64,000 bases of DNA, taken from assembly GCF_007750855.1 (NCBI RefSeq), contig NZ_CP036291.1, forward strand, positions 124,001 through 188,000, in the 5' to 3' direction. The DNA is from Pirellulimonas nuda. GTDB taxonomy: Bacteria > Planctomycetota > Planctomycetia > Pirellulales > Lacipirellulaceae. Below, one piece after another: positions 9,994-19,139 of the stretch. The notes under the pieces were generated by a model, which saw only the letters and a program-made list of their open reading frames with translations, searched no databases and was not told the origin of the DNA. The first letter of the stretch is position 1; each line of letters begins with the position of its first letter. Made by a program: the position numbers and the translations under genes.

Positions 9994-10554
9994 CTAGTCC
10001 TCCATCACCTCGGCTTCCTTGCTCTTGGCTAGGTCGCTCGCTTGACCCTCGTAGGTCTTGGTCAGCTCCTGGACGCTGTCCTTGAACGTGTCGCGTTCGT
10101 CCTCGCCGATCAGCTTGTCCTTCTCCGCCTGATCGATGGCCTTGTTGGCGTCGCGGCGGACGTTGCGGATGGCGACCTTGGTTTCTTCGGTCAGGTCGCG
10201 CGTGCGGGAGACCATCTGCTTGCGGACCTCGCCGGACAGTGCGGGGATATTCAGCCGCACCACCTTGCCGTCGCTGTTGGGGGTGAGGCCCAAGTCGCTG
10301 GCGATGATCCCTTTCTCGATCTCCTTGATCGTTGAGGGATCGAACGGGCGGATCACCAATTGCTGCGGCTCGGGGGCGCTGACGCTGGCGATCTGTTTGA
10401 TGGGCGTGGGGGAGCCGTACACTTCGACCCTAAGCGAATCGACCATGCCGGGGTTCGCCCGACCGGTGCGGATGCCGGTGAGGTCGCTCTTGAGTTTAGA
10501 GACCGCCTTTTCCATCCGCTCTTCGGCGTCGAGCAGTGCTTCATCGGGCGACAT
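9994..10554 (-). CDS. frr: Ribosome-recycling factor
   Basis: The 186-residue protein releases ribosomes from mRNA after termination together with EF-G. It shows the family's signature at normal length: AVSKLKSDLTGIRTGRANPGMVD, RPFDPSTIKEIEKGI, and RNVRRDANKAIDQAEKDK. The ATG at 10554 gives MSPDEALL; the open frame continues upstream through the copy B palindrome and is not coding there. It is the last gene of the rpsB-tsf-pyrH-frr series, 92 bases after pyrH, with a 58-bp repeat in the gap. Confidence 0.96.
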   Translation of the reverse strand: MSPDEALLDAEERMEKAVSKLKSDLTGIRTGRANPGMVDSLRVEVYGSPTPIKQIASVSAPEPQQLVIRPFDPSTIKEIEKGIIASDLGLTPNSDGKVVRLNIPALSGEVRKQMVSRTRDLTEETKVAIRNVRRDANKAIDQAEKDKLIGEDERDTFKDSVQELTKTYEGQASDLAKSKEAEVMED

Positions 10555-10577
10555 GGTTGACTCCTTTGGGGAGGGGC

Positions 10578-10650
10578 GTAGGGTGCACGCAGGTAGGGTG
10601 CACGCAGTGCACCAGTAGCGCGAAGGGCCGGTGCACTGCGTGCACCCTAC
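10578..10650. repeat. 58-bp palindromic repeat, copy B, with partial duplication
   Basis: The full 58-bp element is 10593-10650. The first 15 bases (GTAGGGTGCACGCAG) are repeated just before it at 10578-10592. It occupies the pyrH-frr gap inside an operon, so it does not simply mark operon ends. Confidence 0.75.
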
Positions 10651-11366
10651 GCGCTGACGCGGGTGCCGAGCGGTTCGCCCCGCACGGCGCGTTCGATGTT
10701 GCCGTCGGTGCGGTAGTTGAACACCAGGATCGGCAGGTTGTGCTCCATGCAGTGGGCGATCGCCGTGGGGTCCATCACGCGGAGGTTCTTCTCGCGGACG
10801 TCGTTGTAGGTGAGCTTGTCGTAGAACACCGCGTGGGGGTTCTTCTCGGGGTCGTCGCTGTAGACGCCGTCGACGCGGGTCGCCTTCATCAGCACGTCGC
10901 ACCCAAGCTCGAGCGCCTTCTGGGCCGCGGCGGTGTCGGTGGTCACGAACGGGGCGCCGGTGCCCCCGGCCAGGATGACGATCCGCCCCTTGTCGAGGTG
11001 GCGGTCGGCCCGCCGGCGGATGAAGGGCTCGGCGACGCCGTCCATCTTGATGGCGGTCATCAGCCGGGTCTCCACTTGCAGCGACTCGAGCGCGTCCTGC
11101 AGCGCCAGCCCGTTGATCACCGTGGCCAGCATCCCCATGTAGTGGCCGGTGGCCTCTTGGATGTGGGAGTTGCCGCTGGTGAACTGGGCGCCGCGGAGGA
11201 TGTTCCCGCCGCCGATAACGATGCCGATCTGCACCCCCAGCGCCCGCGCCCGCGCGGTCTGGCTGGCGATGTGCAGCACCTCCTGCATGCTGATGCCGCG
11301 CTCCCCCGGGGGGGCGAAGCTCTCACCAGACAGTTTGAGGATGATCCGCTGGTAGGGAGAGGACAT
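10647..11366 (-). CDS. pyrH: UMP kinase
   Basis: A 239-residue amino-acid-kinase-fold UMP kinase that makes UDP from UMP. The N-terminal ILKLSGESF, the glycine-rich [11 protein letters not shown], and [18 protein letters not shown] match the family at normal length. The gene lies between tsf and frr as in many bacteria, but here a four-helix-bundle gene separates it from tsf. Its 3' end touches the 58-bp repeat copy B. Confidence 0.96.
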   Translation of the reverse strand: MSSPYQRIILKLSGESFAPPGERGISMQEVLHIASQTARARALGVQIGIVIGGGNILRGAQFTSGNSHIQEATGHYMGMLATVINGLALQDALESLQVETRLMTAIKMDGVAEPFIRRRADRHLDKGRIVILAGGTGAPFVTTDTAAAQKALELGCDVLMKATRVDGVYSDDPEKNPHAVFYDKLTYNDVREKNLRVMDPTAIAHCMEHNLPILVFNYRTDGNIERAVRGEPLGTRVSA

Positions 11367-11371
11367 TGAGG

Positions 11372-11894
11372 TGGTGAGTTGTGAATAGTGAGTGGTGAAT
11401 GGCGTGGATCGTTTACCGCGGCGGGGGGTGGCCTCGTTGATCCTGGGCGTCTCTTCTTCGCGCCAGCGAGCGTTGCAGCCCGGTCAGCATTCGCCCCACC
11501 CGATCGGCGCAAGTCTTGGCGTCAGCGAGGCTTTCCGCGTCAAGCATCCCGCGTCGTTCGCAAATGACGAAGTAAGTCGTTAGCTCCGCGAGGGATCCGC
11601 GGCTGATAGACAGAAATCGGAGGAACTCACGTGTACTATCGCGGGCGGCCCCTTCAGCCACGTTGGCCGGAACGGACACGGCGGCACGCTGCATCTGGCT
11701 CTTCAACCCATAACGCTCATCGCTTGGAAGCGACGTACAAAGCGTGTAGACCGCGTCGACCAGCGTGATGGCCTCCTGCCAAACCTGGAGGTCCTGGTGT
11801 CCCCGAACATCACCCACAACGCAGCCCACCCAGTGCGGCCCGATCCCTAGGCAACGCGAAGCACTACTCACTAATCACCACTCACGACTCACTC
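11372..11894. repeat. Inverted repeats flanking the four-helix-bundle gene
   Basis: The left flank (about 11372-11402) is a run of GTGAGT, GTGAAT and GTGGTGA words. The right flank (about 11866-11894) carries the complementary words ACTCACTAATCACCACTCAC. The arms are imperfect but clearly complementary and bracket the gene. Confidence 0.55.
11413..11817 (-). CDS. Four-helix bundle protein (23S rRNA intervening-sequence protein family)
   Basis: About 134 residues, with the family signature [37 protein letters not shown], and [19 protein letters not shown]. These small four-helix proteins were first found encoded within intervening sequences of 23S rRNA genes but are also common as free genes. 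The biochemical role is unknown. I chose the GTG at 11817 ([13 protein letters not shown]), where family similarity begins; the frame is open to a GTG at 11871. It sits between tsf and pyrH on the same strand and is flanked by inverted GTGAGT/ACTCAC-rich repeats, suggesting insertion into the operon. Confidence 0.85.
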   Translation of the reverse strand: MGDVRGHQDLQVWQEAITLVDAVYTLCTSLPSDERYGLKSQMQRAAVSVPANVAEGAARDSTREFLRFLSISRGSLAELTTYFVICERRGMLDAESLADAKTCADRVGRMLTGLQRSLARRRDAQDQRGHPPPR

Positions 11895-12721
11895 CCTTCT
11901 CCCAGCTTCCAGAGGGTGAAGCTCTTGATCGTCATGCCGCCGCCCTTGGCCACGGCGCCGACGGTGAGCTTGTCGTCCTTGACGAACGGCTGCTCCAGCA
12001 GGACGTTCTCGGCGTAGAAGTTGCGCATCCGGCCTTCGATCATCTTGTCGATGATGTTCTCCGGCTTCCCTTCGGCGCGTGCGCGGTCTTTTTGGATCCC
12101 CTTCTCGCGCTCGACCGCTTCGGCGTCGAGGTCGGCCACGGTCAGCGCCTGGGGCTTCATCGCGGCGATGTGCATGCTGACGTCGCGGGCCAGCGTCTCG
12201 TCGCCCCCCTCGACCTCCAGCAGCACGGCGCTCTTGCCGTCGTGGTGCACGTAGCCCCCCGACAGACCCTCAACGCGCTTGATGCGCGGCACGCGGAAGA
12301 CCTCGCGGATCTTGTTGACGATCTCGTCGCGCACCTCGCGGAGCGTCTTGCCCTTCTGGCTGGGGGAGGGCTGGTCCCACAGCGCTTCGGCGTCCTTGGC
12401 CCCGGAGCCGGTGGCGAGCTGCTTGGCCAGGTCGTTCGCTAGCGCGACGACTTCCGCGTTGCCCGCCACGGGGGCGCTCTCCACCTGCAGCTCGATCATC
12501 GCGGCGACCTTCTTGTCGCGGTCGATGAACTGCGCGATCCGGCCCTCTTCGGTCGAGCGGTCGCCGCGGCTGTCCATAAAGGTGGCGCCCTGCTTACGCA
12601 GCGCGTCCATGGCCGCCTGCATGTCGCCGCCCGATTCGACCAGCGCCTGCTTGCACTTCATCATCGGGAGCTGCGTCGCCTCGCGCAACTCCTTCACCAT
12701 CGCCGCGGAAATATCCGCCAT
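11882..12721 (-). CDS. tsf: Elongation factor Ts
   Basis: The 279-residue nucleotide-exchange factor for EF-Tu. The N-terminal UBA-like region has VKELREATQLPMMKCKQAL. The core shows MIELQVESAPVAGN, VHHDGKSAVLLEVEG, and VSMHIAAMKPQAL. The ATG at 12721 gives MADISAAMVKELRE, a better start than the in-frame ATG two codons upstream. It follows rpsB across a 283-base gap containing a long palindrome, which is larger than usual for this operon. Confidence 0.96.
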   Translation of the reverse strand: MADISAAMVKELREATQLPMMKCKQALVESGGDMQAAMDALRKQGATFMDSRGDRSTEEGRIAQFIDRDKKVAAMIELQVESAPVAGNAEVVALANDLAKQLATGSGAKDAEALWDQPSPSQKGKTLREVRDEIVNKIREVFRVPRIKRVEGLSGGYVHHDGKSAVLLEVEGGDETLARDVSMHIAAMKPQALTVADLDAEAVEREKGIQKDRARAEGKPENIIDKMIEGRMRNFYAENVLLEQPFVKDDKLTVGAVAKGGGMTIKSFTLWKLGEGSES

Positions 12722-12766
12722 CGTCAAACTCCTCGAATGAATCGCTTACTCAGGATCAAAAAAATG

Positions 12767-12997
12767 AACCACGAAGGGCACGGAGGGACACTACGGACGG
12801 GAACCGCCAAGGACGCCAAGATCGCAAAGAAGGAAGAGGGACTGAGCGGGGCCGGCGGGCGGCGGTAACTTTCCGCTTCAGGGCTATCGCTACCGTTCCT
12901 ATCGCCAATCCAGCCTGCTCTTCCGTCCGTCTTGGCGTCCTTGGCGTCCTTGGCGGTTCCCCTTTCTTCCCTTCCGTCCTTCGTGCCCTTAGTGGTT
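12767..12997. repeat. Nested intergenic inverted repeat between rpsB and tsf
   Basis: The outer arms AACCACGAAGGGCAC (12767-12781) and GTGCCCTTAGTGGTT (12983-12997) differ at one position. The inner arms are a perfect 20-bp pair, 12801-12820 and 12940-12959 (CTTGGCGTCCTTGGCGGTTC). Being inside an operon, the transcript could fold into a long stem that adjusts tsf expression relative to rpsB. This is an inference. Confidence 0.8.
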
Positions 12998-13004
12998 AAC
13001 CGAT

Positions 13005-13799
13005 TTAGGTCGCGGCCGGTTCTGCTTCGGACTTCTCAGCCATCGCCGCGTCGGAGGCCTTCTGGGCTTCCGCCTTCTTCGCGTCGGCGCCTTCGCGGGC
13101 CGATTGCGACTGGATGTTGGCCTGCACCCGGCCCGCCATCACCGCGTCGGCGAGGATCTTGGTGATCATCTCGATCGAACGCAGGCTGTCGTCGTTGCCG
13201 GGGATCGGCAGGTCGACCATGTCCGGGTCGCAGTCGGTGTCGGTGAGCGCCACGACCGCGATGCCCAGCTTGCGGGCCTCGATCACGGCGTTCTTTTCTT
13301 TCTTGGGGTCGATCACCACCATGCACTCGGGGAGCCGGGTCATGGTCCGCATGCCGTTAAGGTTGCGGTGCATCTTGCGGTACTCGCGGTTCAGCGTGGA
13401 CTGAGCCTTCTTGGAGTAGCCGTGGATCGCCTCGCCGGCGCGGATCGCCTCGACCTCTTCCAGCCGGCTGAGCCGGTCGCGGATGGTGCGGAAGTTGGTC
13501 AGCGTGCCGCCGAGCCAACGCTCCGCGACATAGGGCTGGCCGCAGCGCGAGGCCTCGTGCTCGATGGCGTCGGCCGCTTGGCGCTTGGTGCCCACGAACA
13601 AGATCAGGCTGTTGCGCGACGCCACTTGAGCCAGGTACTTCTTGGCCCGCAGCAGGCCGCGGACCGTCTCGCGGACGTCGATAATGTGGATCAGGTTCTT
13701 GCGGGCGTAGATGTACGGCCGCATCTTCGGGTTCCACCGGCTGCTGCGGTGACCGAAGTGGACGCCTGCCTCGACCAACTCATTTACTAGATTCGACAC
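13005..13799 (-). CDS. rpsB: 30S ribosomal protein S2
   Basis: The 264-residue protein carries the S2 signature: [60 protein letters not shown] and a C-terminal [13 protein letters not shown] long Ala/Lys/Glu-rich tail extends beyond the core. The start is a GTG at 13799 preceded by a GAGGAG ribosome-binding site at normal distance. The open frame continues upstream without protein-like content. First gene of the rpsB-tsf-pyrH-frr series. Confidence 0.96.
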   Translation of the reverse strand: MSNLVNELVEAGVHFGHRSSRWNPKMRPYIYARKNLIHIIDVRETVRGLLRAKKYLAQVASRNSLILFVGTKRQAADAIEHEASRCGQPYVAERWLGGTLTNFRTIRDRLSRLEEVEAIRAGEAIHGYSKKAQSTLNREYRKMHRNLNGMRTMTRLPECMVVIDPKKEKNAVIEARKLGIAVVALTDTDCDPDMVDLPIPGNDDSLRSIEMITKILADAVMAGRVQANIQSQSAREGADAKKAEAQKASDAAMAEKSEAEPAAT

Positions 13800-14034
13800 G
13801 TAGAAAACTCCTCGTTTGAAAGGCACACCGGCCCCGTGCTGCGGATCCGCGGGTGCGGCTGCAGCGTCCCGGCGTTGGGGGAAGTGTCGGCCTGGCTTGA
13901 AGTTACAGCGATCTGGGCGGGCCGTGCGCCCAGCTCGTCGGTGCGTCAGGATAAGGGGTCGCCGGGGGAGGGTCAATTGCGGGGAAGGGGTGGGGTGTCG
14001 GGCGCTGGGCAAGGGAGGGGTGGTTTTTGGGTCC

Positions 14035-14090
14035 GCTCCGCTTCCTGACGGGGGCGGATCAATCGAGCCGCGCCCGCCAGGAAGCGGAGC
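14035..14090. repeat. Strong hairpin in the rpsB/sppA divergent gap
   Basis: The arms are 14035-14057 and 14068-14090 (23 bases each, 21 paired, beginning GCTCCGCTTCCTG), with a 10-base loop. The 419-base gap 13800-14218 contains no gene and must hold the promoters of both divergent genes. No T-run follows, so it is more REP-like than a terminator. Confidence 0.7.
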
Positions 14091-14218
14091 GGGGGGCGCA
14101 CGACCCTCCCAATCCCGACAAATCCGCCTCCCCAGGATGGGCGAACAAGGTAAGATTGGCGGGGCGAGCGCCCCTTGGCGATTCTGCCCTTTCCTCTGGC
14201 GGTTCCTCGGAGACCCCT

Positions 14219-16054
14219 ATGCCACGCCTATTTGCCGGAACCCGGCTGATCCTCCTGGCCCTGTTGCTGGCGCCTTGTGCGGCCCTCACCGCCAAAGAAG
14301 CTGCGAAACCCGAGGCCAAGCCGGCCGCAGAGAAGGCCAAAGAGTCTAAGAAGGTCCGGCTCGCCAAGATCACTCTGTCGGGCGACTACCCGGAGACCCC
14401 CGGCGGGTCGGGCCCGTTTGCCGAGCTAGGCAACGACCTCAAGAAGCTGCTGGGCCGGATCGAGAAGGCCAAGGGGGACGACACGATCGCCGGCATGGTG
14501 CTGTCGTTCGAGGACGTCTCGATGGGTCGGGGCAAGCTGAACGAGCTACGCGGCGCGCTGGCCGACTTCCGCAAGGCGGGCAAACGCGTGGTGGCCGAGA
14601 TGGAGTCGGCCGACACCCAGTCGTACCTGATCGCGTGTGCGTGCGACGAGATCGTGATGCCCGAGTCGGGGGTGTTGATGCTCCCCGGGCTGCGTGCCGA
14701 GCCGCTGTTCTACAAGGGGATGCTGAGCAAGATCGGCGTGCGGGCCGACTTCATCCATATCGGCGAGGCCAAGGGCTTTGGCGAGGAGTACACCCGCAAG
14801 CAGTGGAGCGAGCCGGTCAAACAAAACATCACCGCGCTGTTGGACGACCTCTACCAGCAGATGATCGAGACGATCGCGCTCGACCGCCCGATGACCGAGG
14901 CCCAGGTGGGTGAGGCGATCGACGCCGCGCTGATCACCGCCGGCGACGCCAAAGAGCGGGGCCTGATCGACCGCATCGCCTACCCGCACGAGCTGCGCGA
15001 GGCGCTGGCCCAGCGCTACGACGCCGACGGCGCCGGGGACCGGCTGGTCTATGTAGAGAACTACGGGCAGAAGGAGGTGGACACCGACTTCTCGGGGCCT
15101 ACCGGCATCTTCAAGCTGATGAAGCTGCTCGCCGGCGGCGACACGTCGGACCCCAAGAGCAAGGTCAAGAAGATCGCCGTGGTCTACGCCGTCGGCCCGA
15201 TCGTTTCAGGCGAGAGCGAGGAAGACATCTTTGGCGGTTCGACCACGCTCGGCTCGACCACCATCGTTGAGGCCCTGGACAAGGCCGACAAGGACGACGC
15301 CGTGGCCGCGATCGTGCTGCGGGTCGATAGCCCCGGCGGGTCGGCGCTCGCCAGCGACCTGATGTGGAGCAAGATCCAGTCGATCGATAAGCCGGTCGTC
15401 GCCAGCATGGGCGACGTGGCCGCCAGCGGCGGGTACTACATCTCCATGGGGTGCGACGCCGTGCTGGCCGAGCCGGGGACCGTGACCGGCTCGATCGGCG
15501 TGGTCGGCGGCAAGCTGGCCCTGGGGGGGCTGTTTAAGAAGGTGGGCATCACCACCGACCTGATCAGCCGCGGCGCCAACAGCGGCCTGCTGGCCGCCAC
15601 ACGCCCGTGGAACGAAAGCGAGCGCGCCGCGATCACCGGCATGATGGAGGAGTGCTACGACCAGTTCACCGCCAAGGCGGCCGCGGGGCGCAAGATGAAG
15701 CAGGCCCGCGTGAAGGAGCTGGGCGGGGGCAAGGTGTACACCGGCCGGCAGGCGAAGAAGCTCGGGCTGGTCGACAAGCTCGGCACGCTGGAAGACGCCG
15801 TCGCCGAGGCAAAGAAGCGAGCGGGCCTCGCGGCCGACGCCGAGGTAAAGATCGAGTCGCTCCCCGAGGCGCCCGACTTCTTCGAGCAGCTCTTCAGCAG
15901 CGCCAAGCCGGAGAAGGAAGTGCGGCTGAGCATCGACCTGTCGTTCCTACCGGCGGAGCTCGAGCGGGCCGTCCGCTCGGTCGGCTCGATGCGGCGGGTG
16001 TTCGAGGGCAAGCCGGCGGCGTTCGTCATGCCGGTCGGCGTGATCGTCGACTGA
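14219..16054 (+). CDS. sppA: Signal peptide peptidase SppA, double-domain S49 peptidase
   Basis: The 611-residue protein starts with a signal peptide (RLILLALLLAPCAALTA) and an Ala/Lys/Glu-rich spacer. Two S49 peptidase domains follow. The first ends with GEAKGFGEEYTRKQWS, which holds the expected general-base lysine. The second has VDSPGGSALASDLMW and MGDVAASGGYYISMGCD with the nucleophilic serine in AASGG. This matches the long E. coli SppA type, which degrades signal peptides at the membrane outer face. The ATG at 14219 is chosen because it creates the signal peptide; the upstream open frame crosses the hairpin. Confidence 0.9.
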   Translation: MPRLFAGTRLILLALLLAPCAALTAKEAAKPEAKPAAEKAKESKKVRLAKITLSGDYPETPGGSGPFAELGNDLKKLLGRIEKAKGDDTIAGMVLSFEDVSMGRGKLNELRGALADFRKAGKRVVAEMESADTQSYLIACACDEIVMPESGVLMLPGLRAEPLFYKGMLSKIGVRADFIHIGEAKGFGEEYTRKQWSEPVKQNITALLDDLYQQMIETIALDRPMTEAQVGEAIDAALITAGDAKERGLIDRIAYPHELREALAQRYDADGAGDRLVYVENYGQKEVDTDFSGPTGIFKLMKLLAGGDTSDPKSKVKKIAVVYAVGPIVSGESEEDIFGGSTTLGSTTIVEALDKADKDDAVAAIVLRVDSPGGSALASDLMWSKIQSIDKPVVASMGDVAASGGYYISMGCDAVLAEPGTVTGSIGVVGGKLALGGLFKKVGITTDLISRGANSGLLAATRPWNESERAAITGMMEECYDQFTAKAAAGRKMKQARVKELGGGKVYTGRQAKKLGLVDKLGTLEDAVAEAKKRAGLAADAEVKIESLPEAPDFFEQLFSSAKPEKEVRLSIDLSFLPAELERAVRSVGSMRRVFEGKPAAFVMPVGVIVD

Positions 16055-16071
16055 CGGACAGACGGACGCCT

Positions 16072-16262
16072 AACCACCAAGGGCACAAAGACGCACGAAG
16101 GGAAGTAGAACGGGTGAACGAACAGGACGCGGATCTGCGCGGATGCGTCGGATTCGCGCAGACCCTTTTTGGTTGATGGTTGTTGATCCAGTAGATCCGC
16201 GTCCATCCGCGTTCCATTCGTTTCGCTTCACCTTCGTGTTCCTTTGTGTTCTTCGTGGTTAA
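16072..16262. repeat. Intergenic inverted repeat (AACCACC word)
   Basis: AACCACCAAGGGCACAAAGA-like sequence from 16072 faces its approximate complement ending TTCGTGGTTAA at 16262. Inner GCGGAT words face GATCCGCGTCCATCCGCG. It fills the gap between the convergent sppA and DNA glycosylase genes. Confidence 0.6.
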
Positions 16263-16762
16263 TTCTTCAGCACCCGCCAAGCGGCCAGCTTCTGGTCAAA
16301 CGTCCTGCCCGCGTGGGCCGGGCTGGTGGACGGCAACCGCGTGAGCGTCAGCCGGCGGAGCACCCCGTCGCCCAGGCCCGGCGTTACATGGCGGGCGAAG
16401 GCCTGCTCGGCCTTCTGGCCGTTGAAGCAGACCCGCTCGATCCGCGGGCACGCGTCTAGCAGCCCCGCCAGGTCGTTGGCCACCTCGCTGCCGGGCTCGA
16501 TCCGCGCGTCGAGGCTCCCCGGCCGGACGCACTCGGCCAGCACGTCCCACACCGCCACGCCTTGGCTACGCAGGCGCTGGCAGCGCGCGGGGTAGGGCTT
16601 CTCGGGGCCGGCGCCGAACAGCTCCCCCATGATGGGCCAGAAGGCGTTCCGCGGGTGGGCGTAGTACTCCCGGGCCGCCAACGACGCGCCGCCCGGCATC
16701 GACCCGAGGATCAGCACCCGGGCGTCGGGGCGGGCGATCGGCGGGAAGCTGTGAATTGGCAT
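16259..16762 (-). CDS. DNA-deoxyinosine/uracil glycosylase-family protein
   Basis: A 167-residue single-domain protein of the uracil-DNA-glycosylase superfamily: RVLILGSMPGGASLAAREYYAHPRN near the N-terminus, AVWDVLAECVRPGSLDARI in the middle, and RLPSTSPAHAG near the C-terminus. This arrangement fits the small hypoxanthine-DNA (deoxyinosine) glycosylase branch, which removes deaminated bases. The ATG at 16762 (MPIHSFPPIARPDA) is chosen over a frame open to 16867. It is isolated between palindromic gaps. Confidence 0.8.
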   Translation of the reverse strand: MPIHSFPPIARPDARVLILGSMPGGASLAAREYYAHPRNAFWPIMGELFGAGPEKPYPARCQRLRSQGVAVWDVLAECVRPGSLDARIEPGSEVANDLAGLLDACPRIERVCFNGQKAEQAFARHVTPGLGDGVLRRLTLTRLPSTSPAHAGRTFDQKLAAWRVLKN

Positions 16763-16771
16763 CGAAGGCTT

Positions 16772-16957
16772 AACCACCAGGTCCACAAAGGGGCACGAAG
16801 GTAGAAGGAAAGGAGGGAATGGACGAATGGAACGCGGATCCTCGCGGATACAAACGGATTGGATCAACGATTGTATCCGCGCCGATCCCGTACATCCGCC
16901 TTCATCCGCGTCCCGTTCTTTCTCCGGCGTGCTCGTCCTTCATGCCCTTTGTGGTTC
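16772..16957. repeat. Intergenic inverted repeat (AACCACC/GTGGTT)
   Basis: The left arm begins AACCACCAGGTCCACAAAGG at 16772. The right arm ends CATGCCCTTTGTGGTT near 16956. Inner ACGCGGAT words face ATCCGCG words. It occupies the divergent gap between the glycosylase and the cysteine-cluster gene. Confidence 0.55.
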
Positions 16958-16983
16958 ATCTTCGGGCCTGCTAATCTACCTTT

Positions 16984-17427
16984 ATGGAAAAGCCCTTTGG
17001 ACAGAACCGGATCCGTCGCGAGGACCTCCCCGCCGGGGAGAACCTGTGCGAGTACTGCACGGCCAAGTGCTGCCGGTATTTTGCGCTGCCGATCGACGCC
17101 CCCGAGACGTTCGAGGAGCTGGAGTACCTCCGCTGGTTCTTGCTGCACGACCGGGCGAGCGTGTTCAAGGAAGACGACGACTGGTACCTGCTGGTGCACA
17201 CCACCTGCGAGCACCTGCGGGACGACAACCGCTGCGGCATCTACGCCACGCGGCCGAAGATCTGCCAGGACTATTCGTTTACGAACTGCGAGTACGAAGA
17301 AGACTCGGTCTACGACCTCTACCTCGAGACGGCCGACCAGGTGTGGGAGTACACCGAGGCGGTCTGGCAGCCCAACGCCCGCTGCGCCCGCAGCCGCAAG
17401 CCGGAACTGCTGCCGGTGCTCGCGTAG
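16984..17427 (+). CDS. YkgJ-family cysteine-cluster protein
   Basis: A 147-residue protein with the CxxxxCC-type metal-cluster signature: CEYCTAKCCRYFALP near residue 22, then CEHLRDDNRCGIYATRPKIC, as in YkgJ (DUF. zinc- or iron-chelating) proteins. The family probably binds a zinc or iron-sulfur centre, but the reaction is unknown. It is cytoplasmic, with no signal peptide. The next gene, hisS, starts 185 bases downstream after a 58-bp repeat. Confidence 0.85.
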   Translation: MEKPFGQNRIRREDLPAGENLCEYCTAKCCRYFALPIDAPETFEELEYLRWFLLHDRASVFKEDDDWYLLVHTTCEHLRDDNRCGIYATRPKICQDYSFTNCEYEEDSVYDLYLETADQVWEYTEAVWQPNARCARSRKPELLPVLA

Positions 17428-17473
17428 CGAGCAGGCTTTAGGCGTTAGGTATTAGTCGTTAGGAAGGTCGAAG

Positions 17474-17531
17474 GTAGGGTGCACGCAATGCACCGGCCGC
17501 TCGATTCGCTGGCGCATTCCGTGCACCCTAC
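17474..17531. repeat. 58-bp palindromic repeat, copy C
   Basis: Same length and ends as copies A and B (GTAGGGTGCAC ... GTGCACCCTAC). The arm sequence differs at a few paired places. It lies upstream of hisS. Confidence 0.75.
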
Positions 17532-17612
17532 ACCGGATGGACCGCTCCATCCGCTTGCGCTTCCCTAGCCCCCAGCCCCTCCGCCGCAGGCGGACCACCC
17601 CCAGCCCCCCTC

Positions 17613-18959
17613 ATGTCTAAGCCGCTCGTTACGCCCCGTACGCTCAAAGGTTTTCGGGACTACCTGCCCGAGGCGATGCTGGCGCGCGAGGGTCTGATCG
17701 ACACCGCCCGGCGGGTCTACCGCTCGTACGGCTACGCGCCGATCGACACCCCAGCGCTCGAGTACCTAGAGGTGCTCCGCGGCAAGGGCTCCGACGAGAC
17801 CGACAAGCAGCTCTACGCGTTCCAGGACAACGGCGGCCGCGACGTCGGGCTGCGGTTCGACCTGACGGTGCCGCTGGCCCGCTTCGCGGCCGAGCACACC
17901 GGCGAGCTCGGCCTGCCGTTCAAGCGGTACCACATCGCCAGCGTGTGGCGGGGCGAGAACACCCAGCGGGGCCGGTACCGCGAGTTCATGCAGTGCGACT
18001 TCGACACGATCGGCGCGGTCGGCCCGGCCAGCGACATCGAGACGCTGCTGGTGACCAGCGACCTGTTCGCCGCGATCGGCTTTGACGCGGTGACGATCCG
18101 CATCAACCATCGCGGCGTGCTGGGCGGGATGCTGGAGGCGATCGGCCTGGCCGAGCAGGCGACGTCCGTGCTGCGCGCGCTCGACAAGCTGGCCAAGATC
18201 GGCCCGGAGAAAGTGCGGGCAGAGATCGAACAGGCCGCCGGCGCCACCGCGACGCAGTCGGCCAAGATCGTGGCGCTGGCCGGGGTCTCGGGCGACACCT
18301 ACACGGTCCTGCAGAAGCTCGAAGCGATGGTCGCTGGCCCCGCGGGGAAGTCGGAGGCGGGGGCCGCCGGCGTCGCACGCCTGCGCGACGTGCTGGACGG
18401 AGTAGCGGCGGCGGGTGTGCCGCCGGGCAGAATAAAAATCGACCCCTCGATCGCGCGCGGGCTCGACTACTACACGGGGCTGGTGTTCGAGACGACGCTC
18501 GACGCGTTGCCCGGCATCGGCTCGGTCGCCAGCGGCGGCCGGTACGACAACCTCGCGGCGCTGTTCACCAAGCAGGAGCTGCCCGGCATCGGCGGTTCGC
18601 TGGGGCTCGACCGGCTGCTGGCCGCGATGGAAGAGCTGAAGATGCTCCCCGCCACCCGCACCCCAGCGCCGGTGTTCATGCCGCTGTTCGCCGACGAGTG
18701 CCTCGCAGGGGTCCTCAAGCTAGCCGCCGAACTACGCTCGGCCGGGATAGGAGTCGAGGTCTACAGCGAACCCAAGAAGCTCAGCAAGCAGCTCCAGTAC
18801 GCGGACAAGAAAGGCTTTCGCGTGGCCGTGATCGCGGGGCAAGACGAGCTCGCCAAGGGGGAGGCGCAGGTCAAGGATCTCGCCAACGGCCAGAGCGTGA
18901 CGGCCTCTGCTGCGGGGCTGCTAGACGAGGTGCGGCGGGTATTGGATGGTCAAGAATAG
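17613..18959 (+). CDS. hisS: Histidine--tRNA ligase
   Basis: The 448-residue class II synthetase charges tRNA-His. It shows motif 1 near the N-terminus, motif 2 FKRYHIASVWRGENTQRGRYREF, the histidine-specific ARGLDYYTGLVFE and motif 3 GIGGSLGLDRLLA. A C-terminal anticodon-binding domain (GVEVYSEPKKLSKQLQYADK) is present. Length is normal. It stands alone with a noncoding gap on each side. Confidence 0.95.
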   Translation: MSKPLVTPRTLKGFRDYLPEAMLAREGLIDTARRVYRSYGYAPIDTPALEYLEVLRGKGSDETDKQLYAFQDNGGRDVGLRFDLTVPLARFAAEHTGELGLPFKRYHIASVWRGENTQRGRYREFMQCDFDTIGAVGPASDIETLLVTSDLFAAIGFDAVTIRINHRGVLGGMLEAIGLAEQATSVLRALDKLAKIGPEKVRAEIEQAAGATATQSAKIVALAGVSGDTYTVLQKLEAMVAGPAGKSEAGAAGVARLRDVLDGVAAAGVPPGRIKIDPSIARGLDYYTGLVFETTLDALPGIGSVASGGRYDNLAALFTKQELPGIGGSLGLDRLLAAMEELKMLPATRTPAPVFMPLFADECLAGVLKLAAELRSAGIGVEVYSEPKKLSKQLQYADKKGFRVAVIAGQDELAKGEAQVKDLANGQSVTASAAGLLDEVRRVLDGQE

Positions 18960-19139
18960 GACTCGCATGTGGCGCGGATTTACGGTGATTTACACGGATA
19001 ACGGATTGCAAAGTGCAAACTAGTGATTGAAAATTGCAAAGTGAACCGGGCGCCGCGAACTTCGATCCGACCGTAATCCGCTTCATCCGCGACGATCCGC
19101 GTCCCATTCTTCGCTCGCCCCCAACACCGCGTCCCTGCC

